The translations under genes and the position numbers were made by a program. From Garcia nutans (taxonomy: Eukaryota > Streptophyta > Magnoliopsida > Malpighiales > Euphorbiaceae): DNA of 64,000 nucleotides. The DNA lies in the NCBI GenBank assembly GCA_947685225.1, contig CANTUV010000032.1:21459501-21523500 (forward strand), written 5' to 3'. Below, piece after piece: positions 10,967 to 22,364 of this stretch; position 1 is the first letter of the stretch; every line of letters starts with the position of its first letter. The notes under the pieces were generated by a model that saw only the letters and a list, made by a program, of their open reading frames with translations, had not been told where the DNA came from and made no database searches.

Positions 10967-12456
10967 TTATTTTTCTTTTTCTTGTATTTCAGTCCTTTTC
11001 TCTGCCGCTTCTCCTCTTTTGTCATCCACATTACCTTTAATCTCTTTTCCACTCCTCAGTGTAATTGCCTTGAGGTACTCTTTAGGATTTGCCTCAGTGT
11101 TGCTAGACAGACTTCCTTGTGGTCTCTCACTGAGCAACTTAGCAATTTGCCCCACCTGATTCTCCAAATTATGAATGGAAGCTTGCTGATTTCTTATGGT
11201 GGTTTCAGTTGATTGGAACCTAGTTTCAAAAGCTGCTATAAATTTTTCCATCATGTCCTCTAAATTACTCTTTCTTGGAGGGGCAGCTTGTTGATGTTGG
11301 GGCTGCTGGAATCCAGGTGGGGGTCTTGGATTATTTTGACTATTCCATGAGAAATTTGGATGATTTCTCCACCCTGGATTGTATGTGTTGCTGTAGGCGT
11401 TATTCTGCTGTTGCCTTGGCATATTTCCAACATAGTCTACTTGCTCTTGTCTAGCAAACATGTTGCCACTTTGGCAATCTTGACTTTGATGTCCACCCCC
11501 ACACCACTCACAAGACATCACCTGCATTACTTTCCCAGAAGGAGAGGCTAAAGAATCAAATTTTTTATTCAATGCTTCCAATTGGGCTGTCAAAGCCACC
11601 ACAGGATCTAATTGGTGTGAACCCATGGTCTTCATCTTTCCTTGTTCCCTTGGGGCTTGCCACTGATAATTGGTGATAGCCATGTCTTCAATTAAATCCC
11701 TTGCTTGTTCAGGTGTCTTGTTGTTTATGGTACCACCAGCTGCTGCATTAATGGATTGCTTACTTACGTAATTTAACCCATTGTAAAACATTTGAATTTG
11801 AAGCCATAGTGGAAGTCCATATGAGGACACCTTCTCAACAGATCTTTAAATCTTTCCCAGGCATCATAGAGGGTCTCACCCATCTTGCTGTAGAAAGGAT
11901 GAGATATCATTCCTCAATTTAGCAGTTTTGGACGGTGGGAAGTATTTTTCTAGGAATTTCTCTGCCAACTGACCCCATGTGGTGAAGGTCCCTGGAGAAA
12001 AAGATTTCAACCACTTCTTTGGTCTATCTCTAAGGGAAAATGGGAACAACCTCATCCTAATTGCATCATCTGAGACATTATTTATCTTGAATGTGTCACA
12101 TATCTCCAGAAAATTCTCAATATGTGCATTAGGATCTTCATCAGGAAACCAGTCGAATTGACAAGTCTGTTGCACCATTTGAATTACATTTGCTTTTATT
12201 TCGAAGTTGTTCGCAGCAACCGTCGGTCTCCGGATACTAGATTCAGCCCCATTTAGATTGGGCTTAGTAAACTCCTGCATTGTTCTTGGTCCACTCTTTC
12301 TATCACTTCAAATACTTCTTCTTGTTCTATTTTCAGATTTATTTCTATTTCTGCATCTTCCAGAACTGCCTCCTCTTCTTCCTTTTGCTTTCTCCTCAAC
12401 GTTCTTTCTAACTCTGGGTCTAACTTAAGCAGTTGGGATGAGCTAGCTCTGGTCAT
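10967..12456 (-). pseudogene. Athila gag
   Basis: The N-terminus begins MTRASSSQLLKLDPELERTL at 12456. A frameshift near 12290 moves the reading to MQEFTKPNL. The retrotransposon gag core has WFPDEDPNAHIENFLE, RDRPKKWL and GQLAEKFLEKYFP. A 1 bp insertion near 11876 and a compensating loss near 11835 disrupt the DGETLYDAWERF-like block. A zinc knuckle CEWCGGGHQSQDC (CX2CX4HX4C) lies near 11515. The frame ends at a TAA at about 10966, after which pol continues in the same frame, as in intact Athila gag-pol. Gag would form the particle shell. Confidence 0.88.
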
Positions 12457-12570
12457 AAATGGTAAGAAATACCTAAAATGATAGTAAATAAGCTAGAACT
12501 AATATTAAAAACAAATGAAAATAAAACTAAATCAACAGTCTTAATTATATTACTAATATTGAAACCATAG

Positions 12571-12588
12571 TCCCCGACAGCGGTGCCA
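12571..12588 (-). promoter_or_regulatory. Primer binding site, tRNA-Asp type
   Basis: Minus strand TGGCACCGCTGTCGGGGA, six bases after the 5' LTR end. The complement of the 3' end of plant tRNA-Asp is TGGCGCCGTTGCCGGGG from general knowledge, so there are three mismatches, all transitions. Confidence 0.75.
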
Positions 12589-12594
12589 AAAACT

Positions 12595-14215
12595 TGGTTC
12601 GCGCAAGCTGCGCTATAGCAATATTGCAAGTGCACGGATAACCCAAGTAATATAGTAGTGAGTGAGTTATCATTCCACTGGGGACAAGGCCAAGTACTAG
12701 TACAAATCTTAACCGTTGTTTACAAATTAATAGTTGTGTGATGCTTTGTAATTAAAAACAACTAATTTAATAACTAAAAATAAAGGGAAATTAAATGTTG
12801 TGCAAAAAGGATTGATAATAATAATACTATCCAGATGTTGAACCCCCCCTAGCCTCAATGATATTTAGGATCAATCAATTCAGTTAAATCATTCAATAGA
12901 TTTGAGTTGGCATTCCTCTAAATTAGACTAAAACCTCTCTCGAGTGGATTAATCCCTAATCACTAAGTAGAGTGCTAGAATCTCTTCTCAAACACAATTA
13001 AATAGATCTTGCATTAAGAATAAGGAACTATAAACCAAAGGATCTTGTAAATCTATCTCTAGCACTCCAATCAATCCTCAACCCTTATGAGTATTCAATT
13101 CATATCAAGCTTTCTCAAGTCAATAATATAAAAATGGCAACCAATCAATAAGCATGCTATTATCAATTGGAAATAAATCATTAAGCATCATAAGAATAAA
13201 ACAACTCAATCAAATGATTCAACTAAATATAATTATTCAATCCATACAAATAAGCTAGGGTTCATCAATATCTAGATAGAGAAGGAATTAGTTCATATTC
13301 AAAACCAGAAAAACAGAACAAGAGAAATGAGTAAAAGAAACCAAACAATCCATGGCGAATAATTTGTATTTCTTCACTTCAATCCTTAATTGTTGGTTTA
13401 GATCTTGTATAGGATGTATCTCCTTCTTCAACCTCAGCTCAAGACTCTCCTCCTTGCTCCAGCAGTTGGCTCCTTCTCCCTTCTCTGTTCTCTGTTCTCT
13501 GTTCTCTCTTCTAAAAACATCCCCCATATCCATTTTTCTTCTCCTTTTTAACTCTCTTCCAAGCTTACAGCCCATACCTTCCAGCTCACACCCCATACCT
13601 TCCAACTCACACCATTCTCCCTTGTCTCCCATATTCTCTTTGTTTTATCTTTCTTTTTATCACTTAGGTCAGCTTTTCTTTTCTTTAATCTTTCTTTGGC
13701 AAAAGCACAATCCTTGTCCCCCACTTGTTCCTCAATCAGTGCAAAGAATTCAACTTTTCCATAGGTGACACGGCCATTGACACGCCCATGTCACTGGGCG
13801 TGTCTCAGCCACTGTGATTCTGAAAATAAGGCACGTCCAGTGACACGCCCATGTCACTGGGCATGTCTAAATATGAGGCATGTCCAGTGACACGCCCATG
13901 TTACTGGGCGTGTCACAGCTACTGTGAGTCATTGAAAAAAAAGCACGCTCGGTGACACGCCCATATCACTGGGCATGTCAATGCTTCTGTATGCAACATC
14001 AAGGGCACGTCCTTTGACACGCCCATGGACATTGATGAATTTTGCTCTTTTCTTCTATTTTCATCCGTAATTCCTCTGAAATGACCATAAGTCTCAAAAT
14101 ACAGAAAATTCCTGAAATTAACCCTAAAATACACTTGAACAAACAAATTAAACTCAATTGGATAATAATCATATTAAGAAATAAAGATAAAATATTATCA
14201 ATTGTGCACTTATCA
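12595..14215 (-). repeat. 5' LTR of Athila element A
   Basis: Sense start TGATAAGTGC at 14215, sense end AACCA at 12595. Aligns to 926-2575 with many substitutions and indels. The palindrome array (about 13765-14035) has lost or scrambled units relative to the other LTR. Confidence 0.93.
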
Positions 14216-14220
14216 ATTCA

Positions 14221-14676
14221 CTTAAAATATCTTAGTTGAATGTATTTTTAAGGGGAAGTTAGAGTGAGTGACTTTCGGGGGAAGGCACAAACGGAGGGTC
14301 TTAAGTTAATACATAAGGAGTGAGGGAACGACCTCAAGGGATGCCCTCCCAGAGCACCAAAAGCGTAGGGAGGGCAGCCCATTTAGGGAGTGAGTGAGTG
14401 ACTCCTATAATATACCTTTAATATCAATTCTCACTCAACATTGGTGACTGAGTGCTCCTCGGGGGAGGAATTTGATTTTTCTTTTCAGCAATAACATGAT
14501 AAGAGCATCCGTTTCACAAAAACCTAAAGATCCCTATACTATCCTGGCACTTTAGGGGGGAAGTTACCTATGTATATTGTACTCTTTCTCCTTCGCTAAG
14601 ATTTTATATCCCACTAGATTTTTCTTAAAAAGGTTTAAATGAGACATATACATAGGGGTAGTCATCCAAGGGGAAA
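14221..14676 (+). pseudogene. Copia E C-terminus and 3' untranslated region
   Basis: 14221-14240 completes the copia reading (LKYLS, stop). The segment 14577-14676 resembles the conserved tract before copia 3' LTRs (CCCACTAGATTTTTC, then AAGGGGAAA as purine tract at 14669-14676). The part between, about 14250-14575, is G-rich with repeated GAGTGAGTGA motifs. It does not fit either and may be a small foreign insertion. Confidence 0.6.
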
Positions 14677-14911
14677 TGTTAAAAAATATGTGGATGACAA
14701 CTTAAATAGATTAACCTTATCATATCAAGATTATGATTAATCTTATCTTATTAAGATTATGATTAACTTCATGATAGTTGTAATCTCATGATCTTATCTA
14801 AAGTTTGCTTACACTACTATATATACCCATTATGGGTGGTGTATCAGAAAGAATTCATAATAAAAAAAATTTGTCATATTTCTCTTCTTTATCTTCTTTA
14901 TATTTACAACA
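14677..14911 (+). repeat. Probable 3' LTR of copia E
   Basis: Begins TGTTAAAAAATATG directly after the purine tract. It has a TATA-like ACTATATATACCC near 14815 and ends at about TTTACAACA (14911). About 235 bp, a plausible short copia LTR. The right end is uncertain because the partner LTR lies outside the window. Confidence 0.5.
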
Positions 14912-16776
14912 TCTTAGTATTATTTTATGTTTAATTATTAAAGTCCTATTCAACAAATCATATATGTATTAAAATTATATGATGTTTAAATAAAACATTC
15001 TTATAAATAAATACATATAATTGTTCAATACTTTAATTAATGAAAAAGGGCACTCACATATAATGAAAACATATCTTACAAATCATAAATAATAAAAATA
15101 CATATAAAAATAATTTAATTGTTAACTAAACTAAAACAATAATAAATATAAAAAATATGTAAAATAAGGAATTAATAAAAAAAACACAGCAAATGACCCA
15201 TAAAATGTAAAAACAAGCATAGATATAGTAAAACGAATAAAAATGTTAAAAATTCTAACATTTATTGTAGTTTGTTGTTGGTATATCCAAAGTACACCAA
15301 TATACATATAGTATATTAATAATATACCTATAAAAATTCTAGCTTTGCATTGTAGTATATTATTGGTATATCTAAGATATACCATAGGTATACTTTAGAT
15401 ATATCAATAATATACTAATAATATGCCTTTGAAATAATAATTCTAACTTGCATTGTAATATATTATTGATATGTCTAAGATATACAATTGGAATGCTTTA
15501 GATAAACTAACCACATACTAAAATTATACTAATAATACACCTTTGTTATGTTAAAAATATCCTTCTACTACTAATATTTGCTTGATAGGGTCATATGCTT
15601 AATATTAGTTCATTATGTCCAACTTTTTTATAGGCTTTGTTCTTATTAGTTTATTCTCTTAATGTAGAAAATTAGGAATGAATCCAAATTTTCTTTGACA
15701 TATAATTTATAAGAGCTTAGACAGAGCATATATATACACATAAATGATCTAATCGTAAACCTATAATCAATTCTTCTAGTCGAATAATGCTTCAAAATTC
15801 AATCAAAACAAGGTCCCCTTCATTAATATTCATTATTTCACATGGAAATGAACAAGGGAAAATTACATTGTGCAACACTTTTTAAACCTTTCTTTTGAAA
15901 ATATTTTATATTTTTTTTATATATATTTGGTATAGTAAATGTATATTAGATGTATATCTCTAAAAGTGGGGTATATCACTAGCATACCATATGTATACTT
16001 CTCAAAGTTGGATTTTCTTAAAATTGAAAGTTGAAAAATAAATATTTTCTAAAGAAAAAAAGTGGGTATTTATGAAAATATTTTTATTATATATATATAT
16101 ATTAAATTCCATGAAACAATTACTCCTTTTGGCCTATCGGGCTTGTTTTAATGTTGAGTCTTATGATTGCTACATTTTCCTATCTTTAACCAAATTTAAA
16201 ATTCATAAAATATTTAAATGCTTTGAAGAAAATTTTTTTAGGTTTCTATGCTTTTGTTTTTCATTAATGAAGGAACAATGGCATGTTTACGCCAAGTATT
16301 CTTGTATATACCATTTTATAATAGAACTTTGATTTATTTTTTCCAATTGAATTATAGTTAATTATACTTTTCAATTTTGTGAATATAATTAATTGAGTTA
16401 TTAGTTTTGTTAAAATAAAAAATTATACGATGAAATAATTTAATTAGATCCTGTAGGAGTCATTTTCTATATACTTAATATGATTTATATGTTTATATTT
16501 TTATGCAGTGAAAAAATATCAATACTTATATATATATTATTAGAATAAATTAGATAAATAAAATATAAACATCTAGATATTTGTTGCTACTTATACCTCT
16601 TAAAAGCATTCTTGATGTAAAACTAAATTGGACAATGAATCAGATTGATGATTGATTCATAATTCAACTTGATTAATCAAGATTCAATAATATAATCAAA
16701 TTATGAATTTGTTATATATTAATAAAAAAAATCATAAAAATTTGAAATTAAAAGTTTAAAGATAATAAAAATAAGC
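14912..16776. other. AT-rich intergenic sequence
   Basis: No gene found. Between about 15255 and 15560 there are repeated TATATTATTGGTATATCTAA-like tracts, an imperfect duplication with a period of roughly 120 bp, and (AT)n near 16085-16105. Short frames (15131-15385 minus, 16072-16332 plus) have no recognisable content. Confidence 0.5.
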
Positions 16777-16783
16777 GTTATCA

Positions 16784-17046
16784 CCCACTATGGGTAAAAA
16801 GATTGGTAAAAGCACGGAAAGTACACCAGCGAGATTGCCTGTTTGAACCACGGTTCATAATAGCACCTCTAAATGCTAAGGCACTGAATGTACCACGTGT
16901 AGAGCCCTTCCATAAGTCCGTATTTAATTGGAGGCCTAGCGGTGGGTTTGCTAGGCTAGCTCCCTCGGAGATTACCTTGTCTATTGGGCTCTACCCCAAA
17001 GGGGTGGTCAGGCTCCGCCAAGGGTTTCTCGTTATAAAAAAAATGT
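16784..17046 (+). mobile_element. SINE-like retroposon, tRNA-derived type
   Basis: A 263 bp island that is GC-richer than its surroundings, ending in TATAAAAAAAATG. It is bracketed by GTTATCA at 16777-16783 and 17047-17053 (target duplication). TGGTAAAAGCACGG at about 16804 resembles an RNA polymerase III A box, and GTTTGAACCAC at about 16841 a B box, with tRNA-like spacing. The 3' part is rich in short complementary stretches. The 90-residue plus-strand frame over it is a by-product of its base composition. The family cannot be named here. Confidence 0.6.
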
Positions 17047-17053
17047 GTTATCA

Positions 17054-18126
17054 ATTTAAAAATATCACATATTAAATGTAATAAACATGACAAATGAATA
17101 TAAAAATTTAATGTTCATCAAAAATTTCAATAACATAAATATTTAGATTAGGTTAGGGACGCTTTAATTTTTTCTCTAATTTTTATTTTTGAAAATTAAT
17201 ATTTTGAAATTCAATTCAATTCGGTTTGACTCCATTCGGTCCAATTAACTGGTTTTGATGGTTTTGGCAAATTTTCTATAAATTTGGTTTTTTAGATATT
17301 TTGAATTGGACCAACCTTTGATTTTTCAGTTAACCCGGTCTGACCAACTGATCTAGTTCAGTTTTAAAAACACTAAAAATTTCTCATAATTTGCTTTAAA
17401 GGAAGTGTCTTTTTATATGCATTCCATAAGATCCAAATCTCATGTGACTATTTACTTTGAGTCATGTATTCCATTCATTTGCATGCGTTCAAGTGTAAGT
17501 GTCATGGTATTAGAACAACTCATAGTCAGTTGAGATTGAATTTGTGTTTCTTATACGTGGTTCATCATATGCTTATATGAGCCTTTCTTGACCATTAAGC
17601 TTATAACTTAATTTAATGCAACTATGAATTATTTCACAAACTACGACATCTGAAGTTCTTAATAACAACTATATTATGAATGTTCAGGTAAAAAAAAAAC
17701 TATATTATGAATGTTTAGTAGTACTACTAAGATTTATTCTCATCATTAATTTATTTTATATTTGTATATTATTATTATTATTATTATTATTAATTGTTTT
17801 AGAATGAGGCCCTCCTTTTTTTACTTAGATTTATAGTGGTTTGAAATACGTATTTACTATAGAGAACACAATATGCAATAACTAAATTAGATATCATCGT
17901 AAAGGCTGATAGCAATTCTATTCTAGGAGAAAACCAAAAACGGCATGAGGGAAAAAGTTGAGTTCATAAATATTGAATCATTTGTGAACCCACATATTCA
18001 TTTGAAGGTAGCAGACGCAGTGATGTAATATGAGTGGCAAAGACTAGGGTCATATTCTGTCCTATATTGTATGTCTTTTTCTCATAAAATATGCTATAAT
18101 TTCTATTATATATTGAGTAAAATAAA
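17054..18126. other. AT-rich intergenic sequence
   Basis: No gene found. A segment at about 17205-17380 has GGTTTGAC / CCGGTCTGACC-type motifs typical of degenerate plant transposon ends, but I could not pair the termini. (ATT)n microsatellite at about 17767-17791. Confidence 0.45.
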
Positions 18127-18537
18127 TGTTAAGGAAACTTCATCAACCATTTTTATCAAAAATGGAGGTGCATCTTTTGTAAAAAAAAAAAAATAGAGAT
18201 GCTTAACCATCGACAAAACTCCACCTACCCAAAACGTATATAAACTCTTTAGCTATCATTTAGAAAGCATCCCAAAACTAGAGAATTAGAAAGAGTTTGA
18301 GAGAAAAACATGTAAAAGAATTTTGTGAAGAAAAAATTATTGAGTCTAAGTATGGGTTGTGAGTATTGTAAATACTTTATATATTTTCTCCCTTCAATAA
18401 AATAATTTGTAGCAAGTCTGCAGAAGTAGGTACAATTGGTCAAACTCCGTTATCAAATTTGTGTGTATCATTTTTTGCTATTATTTTGCATTCTTACTAA
18501 TTTGATTTATAAAAAAAATTGCGTAATTTTCTTAATA
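18127..18537 (+). repeat. 5' LTR of Ty1-copia element F
   Basis: Starts TGTTAAGG at 18127. Contains TATA-like CGTATATAAACTC near 18235. Ends just before the primer site; the terminal CA appears mutated. The matching 3' LTR would lie beyond element C, outside the window. Confidence 0.7.
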
Positions 18538-18539
18538 AC

Positions 18540-18551
18540 TGGTATCAGAGT
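18540..18551 (+). promoter_or_regulatory. Primer binding site, initiator tRNA-Met
   Basis: TGGTATCAGAGT, matching the usual copia primer site TGGTATCAGAGC at 11 of 12 positions. Confidence 0.85.
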
Positions 18552-18644
18552 TGTTGTTTATTAATTTTGTCAATTTTCTACATACTTTCTATTCATATAA
18601 ATTGTGAATTTTGTAAATAATAAAATTTTGTATCTATCTGACGA

Positions 18645-19240
18645 TGGAGGTGTTCTAATACACATTGGATTGCAAGAATTATCAAAAAAAAATTCAGAGG
18701 AAGTCAGATTGGAGAGGGAGTGATGACTACAGAAGAAGGAATGTGAAATTGAAAATTTTAATATTTTAGACTTCGGCTTTTGGAAGATGCAGACCTAAAG
18801 TTATTTATATCAAAAAAAGCTTTATTATCCTCTCTCAGAAAAGAAGCCAGATGATATAAAGAAGATTGGAAACTTTTAGATAGACAAGCTCCAAGAGTTA
18901 TCCAGTTGACATTGTCTCGCAATTTTGCATTCAACATAACAAAAGAAAAGACCACAGTGGGTCTTATGGCTGCTCTCTCTAGTATGTATGAGAAGCCATC
19001 AGCCTCTAACATAGTTCTCTTGATGATACCATTATTTAATTTGCAGATGATAGAAGGCGTAACGGTAGCTCAACATCTAAATAAACTCAATGCAGTCACA
19101 ACCCGATTGAGTTCAGTTGGAATTAAATTTGATGAAGAAATACAAGCATTAATACTTTTATCTTCTCTACCAGAAAGTTGAAATGTTTCTATCACGGCTG
19201 TAAGTAGGTCATCGGGAAGCAATAAATGGAAATTTGGTAT
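18645..19240 (+). pseudogene. Copia F gag
   Basis: After a frameshifted N-terminus the frame 18906-19181 reads as a copia gag (UBN2-type) core: GLMAALSSMYEKPSASN, VAQHLNKLNAVTTRLSSV, FDEEIQALILLSSLPES. A TGA stops it at 19179-19181. Downstream, the zinc knuckle near 19430 is degenerate (FEYYEKIGHYKN, stop, CN): two of the cysteines appear replaced by Tyr or Glu. Confidence 0.8.
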
Positions 19241-21626
19241 GATATGTTCTGAATGAAGAGATCCAATGGAAAGAGTTGGATGAATCATCAACCTTTTCAG
19301 TTTTGCATACATAGTTAAGAGGAAGAAATTCAACCAAAGGAAATGGGTGCGACAAATCCAACCATTGAGGTAGATCAAAGGACAAGAGGTCCAAACCCAA
19401 GAATTCCAATAATTCTCATAGTCCGAAGACTTTGAGTATTATGAGAAGATTGGACACTATAAAAATTAGTGCAATAGTGCATCAATGGACTAGGAGACAA
19501 AGGCATAGGTAAATATTACTTCCATATCAGGAAATGATAATGCATTGATATACTCTTTAGAAAGTAGTGAGGAGTCTCAGGTGTTAGACTCGGAGCATCA
19601 TTCCATGCCACTTCGTAAAAGGAATTTTTCAAGAGGTATGTCCCTGGAAAATTTGGAAAGGTATATCTTGGTGATGATCAACCTAATGTTGTTATTAGTA
19701 AAGGTGTACTAAAGATTAAGTTGAATGGGTCTATTTGGGAGCTAAAGGATGCCAAGCATATTCCCGACCTAAGAAAGAACTTAATCTCAATAGGGCAGTT
19801 GGCTAGTGAAGGCTATACTATGATCTTTTATGGTGATGATTGAAAGATTTCAAAGGGCACTATGACTGTTGTTTGGGGTAAAAAGAGCGGTACTCTTTAC
19901 TTAACTATAGGAGCATGCTATTCAATAGCAATTATAGTAGGAAATGAAAATCCCAATTTATGGCATCAGAGAATTGGTCACATGAGTGAGAAAGGGATGA
20001 AAATTATACATACAAAGGGAAAACTTCCAGGTCTATAGCCAGTTGAGATAGACACGTGTGAAGATTGCATACTTGGAAAGCATAAGAGAGTCAACTTTTA
20101 GACAAATGGCAAAACCCTAAGGAAGAAAAGGCTAATGCTCGTTCACTCTGATGTTTAAGGATTGACGACAGCTTCATCCATTGGTGGAAAACACTACTTT
20201 GTGACTTTCATCAATGATCACTATCGAAAGGTATGGGTATACTTTTTAAAGCATAAGTCTATAGTGTTTGAAGCTTTCAGGAGATGGAATGCTATGGTGG
20301 AAAATGAGACCAGTTGAAGACTAAAGGCTCAAAACTAATAGTGGAGGTGAATATAATGATACTATATTCAAGAAGGTCTGCTATGAGCATGGGATCATAA
20401 TGGAGAGAACCACGCTAGGCACACCTCAACACATTGGTGTAGCCAAGCACATGAATCAAACATTGATAGAAAAAGCCATAAGCATTCATATATAATCAGG
20501 TCTACCAAAGCAGTTCTACCAGAAATAGTCAACACATCAGCTTATTTAATCAACCGAGGCCTATCAGTTCCATTGGAGAATAGAATACCATAGGAGGTAT
20601 GGAGTGAAAAAAGAGATAAAACTATCACATATAAAAGTTTTTGGTTGTGTAACATATGTGCAAATTAGTGATCAAAGTAGGAAGAAGCTTGATCCCAAAT
20701 CTAAGAAATGCATCTTCATTAGCTGTGGTGAGCATGATTTTGCCTATTGTATTTGGGATGACAAAAATAAAAAGGTGATTAGCAGTAGAGATGTGATTTT
20801 CAACGAAAAATTTACAAGGACATGCATAAAATTGATGCCAGCGGTATAGAGTAGAGTGAGCCAGTATTTTTAGAAATGGATGATGTCCCATATTGTAGCA
20901 AGTCTTTAGTGAGAGAAACTCATTAGGTAAAGTATTTTACAACAATATGACATACCACAACCTCCTACTCCAGCTCCTATATTGAGAAGGTCTTCTAAGC
21001 CTCATATGCCTAACAGGAGATACATAAACTATTTATTATTGACTGATGGGGGAGAACCTGAATGCTGTGATGGAGCTTGCCATACTAGAGATGTTAGCAA
21101 GAGGGAGCTTACCATGAAAGATGAGATGAAGTCTCTGATCTTTAACTAGACATGGGCGTTAGCCAAGTTAATCATGGGGAAGAAGGCACTTCATAACAAA
21201 TGGGTGTGCCAAATGAAAGAGGAACATAATGGTTTTAAGAGATACAAAGCCTGACTAGTTGTCAAAGGATTTTAGTAGAAGGAAGGAATTGACTACACCA
21301 ATATTTTTTCTCTCGTTGTGAAGCCCAATACTATCATACCATTATTGAGCATTGTTGCCATTGAAGATCTTTATCTAGGACAATTAAATGTAAAGAGTGC
21401 ATTTCTTCATGGAGAGTTGGATGAGGAAATAAATATGTACTAACCATAAGTTTTTCAAAAAAAAAAAGTAAAGGAAAATATGGTGTGCAGACTTAAGAAT
21501 AGCTTGTATGCCCTGAAATAAGCCCTAAGATAGTATAGAAAGTTTGACAGCTTCATGCATAAGGAAGGATTCTAGAGGTGCAATACTGACCACTATTGCT
21601 ATTTCAAGAGATATAGATCCAGTTAC
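19241..21626 (+). pseudogene. Copia F protease, integrase and partial RT
   Basis: In several frames with many stops: the protease motif is reduced to VLDSEHHSM (DSG lost) near 19590. Then DAKHIPDLRKNLISIGQL near 19755, the integrase zinc region LWHQRIGHMSEKG near 19960, catalytic core pieces (LVHSDV, KHYFVTFINDHYRKVWVYF) near 20140-20240, the copia block HIKVFGCVTYVQI at 20630, and RT pieces (NKWVCQMKEEHNG, DYTNIFSLVVKPNTI, QLNVKSAFLHGEL) from 21195 to 21415. It is cut at 21626 by the 5' LTR of element C, before the RT YVDD motif. Confidence 0.87.
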
Positions 21627-22364
21627 TGTAAACCCTTAATTTTGGCTCTTAGCTACATATTAAAACCCTAATCTTGTTTTCAAAACCCTAATCTTGTTTT
21701 CAAAACTTTAAAATCCTAATTTATATCTTAAAATCTTAATTTATATCTTAAAACCCTAATCTTGTTACAAAAACCCGAATTTGTATAATTTAAACCTTAA
21801 AACCTTAATTTTGTATTAGAAATCCTAATTCACATCAACCAACCCTAGTTTCATATGTAAAACCCTAATTTTGCATGTTTAATACCTAATTTAAAATTAA
21901 ACCCTAGATTTGATTATTTCATTTATTATTGTATGCTTGTGATGGATGGTGAGCTTTGATCTTATTTTGTTGTTTATGATAGATGATTAAATGGTTTAAT
22001 TATATTTGATTATTTAGAATTTAAATAATGTAAAAGGCATATTTTTACTTTGTCGGTGCCTTATTTTATTTAATTTGCTCTTTATTTAAGTTTTGTAAAA
22101 AGACACATTTTCACCAAATGATGGGTGTCCTATTTAATTTTTTTTTTTGTATTTTGGACATTGGACATTGTAAGGGCATGTTTTCATCTCGTCTGAGAGC
22201 CCATTTTGTTGGTTTGTTTAGACTTGATTTGATTTTAATATAATGAATATTTATTTCAATTGCATGTATTAAGAATTATATTATGATAAGTTAAGAATTT
22301 AATAATGTATAGACCTGAAAAAGAGGCTGATTCTAATTAATCGGGCATTATGGGTGTGCTGGGT
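21627..22364 (+). repeat. 5' LTR of Tat element C, first part
   Basis: Begins TGTAAACCC. From about 21640 to 21905 it holds degenerate repeats of an AAACCCTAATCTTGTTTTCA type, about 20-25 bp period, resembling plant telomere repeats but much diverged. Interrupted by the Tekay element at 22365; the LTR continues at 32540. Confidence 0.8.

Larger units (their letters stand above)
926..14215 (-). mobile_element. Athila-type Ty3-gypsy retrotransposon (element A)
   Basis: A complete but decayed 13.3 kb element read on the minus strand. 5' LTR 14215-12595, primer site matching tRNA-Asp at 12588-12571, one long gag-pol frame to about 7060, internal leader and ATHILA ORF-1 gene (about 6090-4119), non-coding tail, purine tract at 2590-2576 and 3' LTR 2575-926. 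The 5 bp target duplication ATTCA is intact. Lineage rests on the tRNA-Asp-like primer site, the LGAS protease motif, FMDD in RT, gag and pol in one frame, and an ORF-1 gene after integrase. The LTRs differ by many substitutions and indels (1650 versus 1621 bp), so the insertion is not young. An inverted LTR fragment sits between integrase and ORF-1. Confidence 0.93.
921..14220. other. Target site duplication ATTCA flanking Athila element
   Basis: ATTCA at 921-925 directly precedes the left LTR, and ATTCA at 14216-14220 directly follows the right LTR. Removing the element and one copy restores the copia E C-terminal reading (YVHNVGIHS then LKYLS). Confidence 0.9.

Noticed and set aside
16841..16860. 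A tRNA gene around the B box-like motif
   Set aside because: No cloverleaf can be drawn: acceptor and anticodon stems are missing.
16803..17075. 90 codon plus-strand frame with a plausible-looking basic protein
   Set aside because: It coincides with the SINE-like unit, runs past its A-rich end, and contains the polymerase III box-like motifs.
17205..17380. Possible DNA transposon remnant with GGTTTGAC / GGTCTGACC motifs
   Set aside because: I could not find paired terminal inverted repeats or a target duplication.
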